Of a DNA stretch of 11,695 bases, positions 7,266 to 11,695 are shown one piece after another. The translations under genes were made by a program, and so were the position numbers. Positions within the stretch are counted from its first letter, which is position 1. Each line of letters begins with the position of its first letter. Where the stretch lies: contig JAFUQY010000397.1 of assembly GCA_017472105.1 (NCBI GenBank), positions 1-11,695 of the forward strand. The letters are read 5' to 3'. This stretch comes from Clostridia bacterium (lineage in GTDB: Bacteria > Bacillota_A > Clostridia > Oscillospirales > CAG-272). The notes beneath the pieces are model-generated. The model worked only from the letters and a program-made list of their open reading frames with translations. It did not search any database and was not told where the DNA came from.

Positions 7266-7308
7266 TTATGAATTTTTCCCAAATCCACTTTCATTTCCGC
7301 CGCGGCTG

Positions 7309-7317
7309 TGATACAAT
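7309..7317 (+). promoter_or_regulatory. Extended -10 promoter for the fucU-like and AAA+ genes
   Basis: TGATACAAT (7309-7317) is a TGn-extended -10 element with a good TACAAT hexamer, 43 bases before the ATG at 7360. No convincing -35 box lies 16-18 bases upstream, which is usual for extended -10 promoters. There is no clear terminator between the tepA-like gene and this site, so read-through is also possible. Confidence 0.5.
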
Positions 7318-7359
7318 AGAGCTATAAAAATTCTGACAACCACGATTGGAGACAATACC

Positions 7360-7797
7360 ATGCTGAACGGAATTCCGAAAATCATCTCTCCCGAGCTTCT
7401 TATGGTTCTCGACAAAATGGGACACGGCGACGAAATCGTGTTCTCCGACTCCAACTTTCCCGGTGAATCCATCGCGCGATCCTCCGGTGCCGTGATTCTC
7501 CGCGCTGACGGATGCGGTGTACCGGAGCTTCTCCGTGCGGTTCTTCCCCTGTTCCCGCTCGATTCGTACGATGACAACGTGTATCTCATGGACAAAACCG
7601 AATCCGACCGGGATCTTGAGATTCCGATCTGGGAGGAATACAAAGCCATCGCCGCACAGTACACGGATGCGGAGCCGGTGTATCTCGAGCGGTTCGGGTT
7701 CTACGAGCGCGCGAAGAAGGCATACGCCGTTGTTGTGACCGGCGAGAGCGCGATTTATGCGAACGTAATTCTGAAAAAAGGCGTTGTGAAGGAATAA
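7360..7797 (+). CDS. fucU: FucU/RbsD-family sugar mutarotase
   Basis: The 145-residue protein closely resembles E. coli FucU, which interconverts the alpha and beta anomers of L-fucose. It opens with GIPKIISPELL, then MGHGDEIVFSD around 20-30 with the catalytic His of GHGDE, then a LPLFPLDSYD stretch, and ends with FGFYERAKKAYAVVVTGE and ILKKGV. These are FucU rather than RbsD features. Length equals the family norm. GGAG lies eight bases before the ATG. No fucose isomerase, kinase, aldolase or permease is in the window, so the actual sugar is uncertain. The next gene starts after four bases, so both are probably one transcription unit. Confidence 0.88.
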   Translation: MLNGIPKIISPELLMVLDKMGHGDEIVFSDSNFPGESIARSSGAVILRADGCGVPELLRAVLPLFPLDSYDDNVYLMDKTESDRDLEIPIWEEYKAIAAQYTDAEPVYLERFGFYERAKKAYAVVVTGESAIYANVILKKGVVKE

Positions 7798-7801
7798 ACC
7801 G

Positions 7802-8935
7802 ATGGCTGACAAAAAAGACGAAATCATCAACTTACAGCTCGACATCATCCGCAAGATGACGGAGAACAACATCAAGCGGCTCAGCGACGACATCTGGGGT
7901 CCCTCGCGGAATGCCCGGCAGACCGTTTCGAACGCTCAGAAGCCCGCTGTGCCCGTGAAAAACGATGTCCCCGTCACGCCATCCGCTCCTTCCTCCGGGA
8001 ACGCGAAGAAATCCGACGAGGACCTCATCAAAGCCTCCGACGGTGCCGACGTGATCGTGAACGACCCGGATGAGGAAGCGCCGCCGAAGGAAGACATCGC
8101 GGATCTGAAAAAGGAGCTGGACTCCTACATAGGTCTGGACGAAGTGAAAAAAGAGGTGAAGAACCTCATCAATATGGCGACCGTGTACAAGCTCCGTCAG
8201 GACAACAATCTTCCCAATCCCGACATGTCCCTGCATCTGGTGTTCTCCGGCAATCCCGGCACGGGCAAAACCATGATCGCACGGTTCATGGCGCGGGTCT
8301 ATCACTCCCTCGGGCTCCTCTCCGTCGGCAAGCTGATTGAAGTCGACCGCAGCGGCCTCGTCGCGGGATACATCGGTCAGACCGCCATCAAGACCGCGAA
8401 GGTGCTCGAATCCGCAAAGGGCAGCGTGCTCTTCATCGACGAAGCCTACACGCTCACCTCGAAGACTGAGAACGACTTCGGTTTTGAAGCCGTCGACACC
8501 ATCCTCAAGGCAATGGAGGACAACCGGGACGATCTGGTCGTTATCGTGGCAGGCTATATTGATTTAATGGAAGAGTTTATCGACTCCAACCCCGGTCTGC
8601 GTTCGCGCTTCAACAAGTACATCGACTTTGCCGACTACACTGCGGACGAGATGATGGGCATTTTCAAAATGAACTGCGAAAAGAGCTTCTACGTTCTCGA
8701 CACGGATGCCGAAGCCGAAGTGAAGGAATACCTCACCGCTGTTGCTGACGCCGCAGGGGAATTCGGCAATGCGAGAGGCGTGCGCAATACCTTTGAGAAA
8801 ATCCTCACCGAGCAGGCAAACCGCATCGCGGAAATGGACGCCGTCTCCCGGGATGACCTGATGAAGATCACGAAGGATGACGTGACAAAGGCACTGTTCG
8901 AAGACACCGGCGATGGTGTGGAAAACCAAACCTGA
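7802..8935 (+). CDS. AAA+ ATPase of the CbbX / SpoVK type
   Basis: The 377-residue protein has an N-terminal helix (about 5-30), a long Pro/Ser/Lys-rich and acidic linker (33-100) and one CbbX-like AAA+ module. Walker A is GNPGTGKT (150-157), the likely pore loop is GLVAGYIGQT (185-194) and Walker B is VLFIDEAY (209-216). Arginine fingers lie in NPGLRSRF (263-270) and the sensor-2 arginine is in GNARGVRN (322-329). Relatives are SpoVK of spore-formers, the Rubisco activase CbbX and EccA of type VII secretion, all hexameric remodelling motors. The ribosome site AAGGA overlaps the end of the fucU-like gene. No Rubisco, ESX or spore gene is nearby, so the client is unknown. The last codons, encoding GVENQT, are made by the first unit of a palindromic repeat array. 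Confidence 0.88.
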   Translation: MADKKDEIINLQLDIIRKMTENNIKRLSDDIWGPSRNARQTVSNAQKPAVPVKNDVPVTPSAPSSGNAKKSDEDLIKASDGADVIVNDPDEEAPPKEDIADLKKELDSYIGLDEVKKEVKNLINMATVYKLRQDNNLPNPDMSLHLVFSGNPGTGKTMIARFMARVYHSLGLLSVGKLIEVDRSGLVAGYIGQTAIKTAKVLESAKGSVLFIDEAYTLTSKTENDFGFEAVDTILKAMEDNRDDLVVIVAGYIDLMEEFIDSNPGLRSRFNKYIDFADYTADEMMGIFKMNCEKSFYVLDTDAEAEVKEYLTAVADAAGEFGNARGVRNTFEKILTEQANRIAEMDAVSRDDLMKITKDDVTKALFEDTGDGVENQT

Positions 8936-9067
8936 ATGGTTTGGAAAACCAAATCTGAGGTTGGGAAAACCCAACCATGAATGGTTGGGAAAATCAAACC
9001 TTAAGTTTGGAAAATCAAACCTCAATGGTTGGGAAAAGCAAACCTCGATGGTTGGGAAAAGCAAACC
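8915..9067 (+). repeat. Array of seven palindromic tandem repeats overlapping the AAA+ gene's 3' end
   Basis: Seven units start at about 8915, 8938, 8959, 8983, 9004, 9027 and 9050, so the period varies from 21 to 24. Each is a 17-18 base palindrome of the form GGTTTGG-AAAA-CCAAACC separated by 3-6 base spacers, usually tgaat, tcaat or tcgat. Unit 3 (GGTTGGG-AAAA-CCCAACC) is a perfect 7-bp stem. Units 2 and 1 have one mismatch each. Units 4, 6 and 7 carry TC or GC in place of CC and pair less well. Unit 1 is in the coding sequence of the ATPase, and the TGA stop lies in the first spacer. The transcript would carry several AAAA-loop hairpins in a row. Function unknown. Confidence 0.9.
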
Positions 9068-9072
9068 CTAAT

Positions 9073-9105
9073 AACATATATAATAACTTATATAATAACT
9101 ATAAT
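9073..9105 (+). repeat. AT-rich direct repeats before cdd
   Basis: Directly after the palindromic array come two copies of a TATATAATAACT-type 12-mer and a third, shorter TATAATAA copy. They contain TATAAT at 9079-9084, 9091-9096 and 9100-9105. Any could be a -10 element, but none has a recognisable -35 box 16-18 bases upstream. The last copy runs into the ribosome site AAAGGAGG (9107-9114) of cdd. Confidence 0.7.
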
Positions 9106-9122
9106 AAAAGGAGGAGAAAGAA

Positions 9123-9560
9123 ATGGACAGCCGAACGCTTCTTGACGCCGCGATCTCTGCCATGCAGTCCGCGTATGCACCGTACTCGCACTTTCAAGTG
9201 GGAGCCGCACTTCTGACACAGTCGGGCGAGGTCTATACGGGATGCAATATCGAGAACGCCGCCTATTCCTGCACCGTGTGCGCCGAGCGGACTGCGTTTT
9301 TCACAGCCGTGCGCGACGGTCACCGGAAGTTTTCGAAAATCGCCGTTGTCGGAGGCATGAACGGTGTGCTCTCGTCCTTCACGTACCCGTGCGGTGTCTG
9401 CCGTCAGGTGATGCGTGAGTTCTGCGACGACGATTTCACCCTCATCTTCACCGACGGCACAGCCGTACAGGAGCTGAAGCTGAGCGATCTTCTGCCGTAC
9501 TCCTTCTCCCCGGCAAATCTGAACGAACCGCACGGAGGATCAGCACATGAGAATGTTTGA
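9123..9560 (+). CDS. cdd: Cytidine deaminase
   Basis: The enzyme deaminates cytidine and deoxycytidine to uridine and deoxyuridine. The 145-residue length fits the small tetrameric, one-zinc form. Zinc ligands Cys53, Cys90 and Cys93 and the proton-shuttle Glu55 are seen in TVCAERTA and PCGVCRQ. NIENAAY (42-48) and the N-terminal YAPYSHFQVGAAL are family hallmarks. The ATG follows a strong AAAGGAGG site by eight bases. It overlaps the phosphorylase gene by 14 bases, so its product can pass straight to that enzyme. The C-terminal tail of about 15 residues beyond the core is poorly conserved in type and includes the overlap region. Confidence 0.97.
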   Translation: MDSRTLLDAAISAMQSAYAPYSHFQVGAALLTQSGEVYTGCNIENAAYSCTVCAERTAFFTAVRDGHRKFSKIAVVGGMNGVLSSFTYPCGVCRQVMREFCDDDFTLIFTDGTAVQELKLSDLLPYSFSPANLNEPHGGSAHENV

Positions 9561-10839
9561 CGTAATCGGGAAAAAGAAACGCGGACTTGCCCTCTCGGAG
9601 GAAGAAATCGCGTTCTTTGTCGAAGGCTACACATCGGGCGAAATCCCGGATTATCAAGCGTCGGCGCTCTGCATGGCGATCTGCTTCAACGGGATGAGCC
9701 CGGACGAATGCGCTTCCCTGACCCGGCACATGATGCACTCCGGGGACGTCATCGACCTTTCGCACTTCCCGTACACAGCGGACAAGCACTCCACGGGCGG
9801 CGTCGGTGACAAAACCTCCCTCATCATCACACCGACAGCGGCAGTGCTCGGTCTGAGCGTGGCGAAAATGTCGGGACGCGGACTCGGACACACCGGCGGC
9901 ACCATCGACAAGCTCGAATCCATCCCCGGATTTCAGACGACCCTCTCGCCCGAGCGCTTCATGCGTCAGGTGAATGAGATCGGCGCGGCACTGATCGGAC
10001 AGAGCGGCAACCTCGCACCGGCGGACAAAAAGCTCTACGCCCTGCGCGACGTGACCGCCACCGTGGATTCCATCCCGCTCATCGCGTCGTCGATCATGTC
10101 GAAAAAGCTCGCGGCAGGAGCGCACACCATCGTCCTCGACGTAAAATACGGCAGCGGCGCATTCATGAAGACCCCTGACGACGCCGTGACGCTCGCCGAA
10201 ACCATGGTAAAACTCGGCAAAGCCAACGGACGGAACACAGCCGCCCTGATTACGTCCATGGAAACACCGCTCGGCGAATACGTCGGCAACTCCGTGGAGG
10301 TCATGGAGGCATACCACGTTCTCTGCGGCAGGGTTCACGGGGATTTGTACGACGTCTCCTCGGCTCTGTGCACGAACATGGTGTCTCTCGCGAAGGGAAT
10401 CCCATACGACGACGCGCTCACGCAGGTGAAGGACGCCATCGACTCCGGTGCGGCACGGCAGAAAATGCTCGACTGGATATCCGCACAGGGAGGCGACACC
10501 GCATACCTCACCGAAGAGCGGTTTGCAGTCGGAAAACACCGCCGCGAAATCACAGCGGAGCACGACGGATGGCTTTCCACGGACTCCGAAGGCATCGGAC
10601 GGGCGGCATGTCTGCTCGGAGCGGGACGCCTGACCAAGGATGACACTCCCGATCTGAGTGCCGGAATCCGCCTGTGTGCCAAGCGCGGCGACAGAATCCG
10701 GCAGGGCGACATTCTCGGCGTGCTGTACACATCGGATGAAAGCAAGCTCGAGAGCGGTGCGCGGGAATTCATCGCATCCATGCACATCACGGACGAGAAA
10801 CCCGCCGACATGCCGCTGATTTACAGGACAGTTTATTAA
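9547..10839 (+). CDS. pdp: Pyrimidine-nucleoside phosphorylase (thymidine phosphorylase family)
   Basis: The enzyme cleaves uridine, deoxyuridine or thymidine with phosphate to the base and (deoxy)ribose 1-phosphate. The 430 residues are the usual length. KHSTGGVGDKTS (80-91) binds phosphate and the family signature MSGRGLGHTGGTIDKLE lies at 108-124. His81, Arg167 and Lys186 correspond to E. coli thymidine phosphorylase His85, Arg171 and Lys190. The shorter Gram-positive form accepts both uridine and thymidine, hence the pdp name rather than deoA; that is inference. GGAGG (9534-9538), inside the cdd coding region, lies eight bases before the ATG, which favours coupled translation. No clear terminator follows. 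Confidence 0.95.
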   Translation: MRMFDVIGKKKRGLALSEEEIAFFVEGYTSGEIPDYQASALCMAICFNGMSPDECASLTRHMMHSGDVIDLSHFPYTADKHSTGGVGDKTSLIITPTAAVLGLSVAKMSGRGLGHTGGTIDKLESIPGFQTTLSPERFMRQVNEIGAALIGQSGNLAPADKKLYALRDVTATVDSIPLIASSIMSKKLAAGAHTIVLDVKYGSGAFMKTPDDAVTLAETMVKLGKANGRNTAALITSMETPLGEYVGNSVEVMEAYHVLCGRVHGDLYDVSSALCTNMVSLAKGIPYDDALTQVKDAIDSGAARQKMLDWISAQGGDTAYLTEERFAVGKHRREITAEHDGWLSTDSEGIGRAACLLGAGRLTKDDTPDLSAGIRLCAKRGDRIRQGDILGVLYTSDESKLESGAREFIASMHITDEKPADMPLIYRTVY

Positions 10840-10968
10840 CCTTGCAAACAATTCACCCGCGTCGCTCGTTCTTACGCAGGGACCGGCGTCCCCGACAGTC
10901 CTTTCGAAGTTCAGGCAATCACACTGAGACAATCAAAGCCGTTCACCGGCAAACAATACGAGGTACCT

Positions 10969-11695
10969 ATGAGAAAGTACATTCTTCCTCCGACCGGCGG
11001 TGCGTACAAGGCGAATCTGCACTGCCACTCCACCATCTCCGACGGACGCGTTTCCGTGGAAGAGCTGAAAACCCGCTACATGCAGAAGGGCTACTCCATC
11101 ATCGCGTACACGGACCACGACGTTCTCGTTGACCACCGCGACCTGTGCGACGAAAACTTCCTTGCCCTCAACGGCTACGAAATGGAAGTCAACGGCCCCG
11201 ACGGCAAGACCGCGCACATGTGCCTCATCGCAAAGGATCAGGACAACCTGACGCAGGTCTGCTACAACAAGGACAAGTACATCTGGGGCAACGCGCTGGC
11301 ATTCAAGCCCGGACTGAAGTTCTATCAGGACGACTACGAACGGCAGTATTCCCACGAAGGCGTGTCCGACATGATGAAGAAGGGCCGCGATGCCGGATTC
11401 TTCGTCACCTACAACCATCCCGCGTGGTCCCTCGAGGATTACACCAATTACAGCGGCTACGAAGGCATGCACGCGATGGAAATCTGGAACACCGGATGCG
11501 TTTACGCCGGTTTTGACGACTACAATCCGCAGGTTTACGATCTCCTCCTGCGTCAGGGCAAGCGCATCTTCTGCATCGCCGCGGACGACAACCACAACGG
11601 CCGCTCCTTCGATTCCCCGCACTGTGACTCCTTCGGCGGCTGGATCGTCGTACGCTGTGAAAAGCTCGACTACAAGTGCGTCACCGATGCGCTCG
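10969..11695 (+). CDS. PHP-domain metal-dependent hydrolase (3' end cut by window)
   Basis: The frame is open from ATG 10969 to the last base, giving 242 residues. PHP metal-binding motifs appear in order: NLHCHSTISDG (His18, His20, Asp25), YTDHD (Asp49, His50), LNGYEMEV (Glu71), His83 in TAHMCLI, His150 in TYNHPAW, and Asp207 and His209 in AADDNH. This set supports a two- or three-metal phosphoesterase-like site, as in stand-alone PHP hydrolases and histidinol-phosphatase relatives. The C-terminal rest is missing, so substrate class cannot be judged. GAGG five bases before the ATG supports the start. The 129-base gap after the phosphorylase gene has no recognised promoter, so co-transcription with the nucleoside genes is possible. 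Confidence 0.85.
   Translation, partial: MRKYILPPTGGAYKANLHCHSTISDGRVSVEELKTRYMQKGYSIIAYTDHDVLVDHRDLCDENFLALNGYEMEVNGPDGKTAHMCLIAKDQDNLTQVCYNKDKYIWGNALAFKPGLKFYQDDYERQYSHEGVSDMMKKGRDAGFFVTYNHPAWSLEDYTNYSGYEGMHAMEIWNTGCVYAGFDDYNPQVYDLLLRQGKRIFCIAADDNHNGRSFDSPHCDSFGGWIVVRCEKLDYKCVTDAL

Noticed and set aside
8915..9067. A CRISPR array
   Set aside because: The units are about 18 bases with spacers of only 3-6 similar bases, the whole array is repeat-like, and no cas gene is near.
8977..9216. A 79-codon plus-strand frame through the repeat array, with an Asn/Tyr-rich stretch, overlapping cdd
   Set aside because: It has no good ribosome site, its repeats shift frame because the period is not a multiple of three, and its second half is only cdd out of frame. 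The repeat plus NNIYNNLYNNYN run recalls low-complexity tails of some Firmicute phage-type proteins, so it might be a fossil, but not a gene.
10879..10892. Hairpin GGGAC-CGGC-GTCCC after the phosphorylase gene as a terminator
   Set aside because: The stem is only 5 bp and no T-run follows, so termination is not supported.
9448..10932. A 494-codon minus-strand open frame opposite the phosphorylase gene
   Set aside because: It is antisense to an unmistakable phosphorylase with all active-site motifs and has no recognisable domain.

Overview
The window looks like a chromosomal segment of a moderately GC-rich low-GC-phylum bacterium, most likely a Clostridia-type Firmicute (perhaps gut-associated). 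The inference rests on strong AGGAGG-like ribosome sites, near-consensus sigma-70-type promoters, a TepA-type ClpP homologue, a SpoVK/CbbX-type AAA+ ATPase and a lipoprotein amino-acid binding protein. No rRNA, tRNA, CRISPR, phage or transposase gene was seen. The taxonomic guess is from gene style only.

Layout. (1) 2-1036, +: the 3' part of an XRE-family regulator with a TPR-like C-terminal region, cut by the window edge. (2) 1074-2027, -: a DapA/NAL-superfamily aldolase or lyase. It is transcribed divergently from (3) 2157-3743, +: a GH127/DUF1680-like protein. Their two almost perfect promoters lie back to back in a 129-bp gap. An UUCG-tetraloop terminator closes the aldolase gene, and a bidirectional-looking terminator lies beyond the hydrolase. 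(4) 6269 down to 3790, -: a three-gene polar amino-acid ABC transporter operon, in the order binding protein, permease, ATPase. (5) 6573-7265, +: a TepA-like ClpP-class protein. (6) 7360-8935, +: a FucU-type sugar mutarotase followed after 4 bases by a CbbX/SpoVK-like AAA+ ATPase. (7) 8915-9105: an array of seven short palindromic repeats that begins inside the ATPase gene and runs into AT-rich direct repeats. (8) 9123-10839, +: cytidine deaminase and pyrimidine-nucleoside phosphorylase, overlapping by 14 bases, forming a pyrimidine nucleoside salvage pair. (9) 10969 to the end, +: a PHP-domain metal-dependent hydrolase cut by the window edge.

Two things stand out. First, the amino-acid binding protein seems to be a natural circular permutant. 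The strand and helix segment that normally ends this family sits directly after the lipobox, and the protein stops where that segment would normally begin. Second, the stretch between the AAA+ ATPase and cdd is a tandem array of units of the type GGTTTGG-AAAA-CCAAACC, period about 21-24 bp. Its first unit supplies the last codons of the ATPase. Metabolically the window is about small-molecule uptake and sugar or nucleoside catabolism: amino-acid import, pyrimidine nucleoside cleavage, sugar mutarotation and a probable sugar-derivative hydrolase plus aldolase pair.
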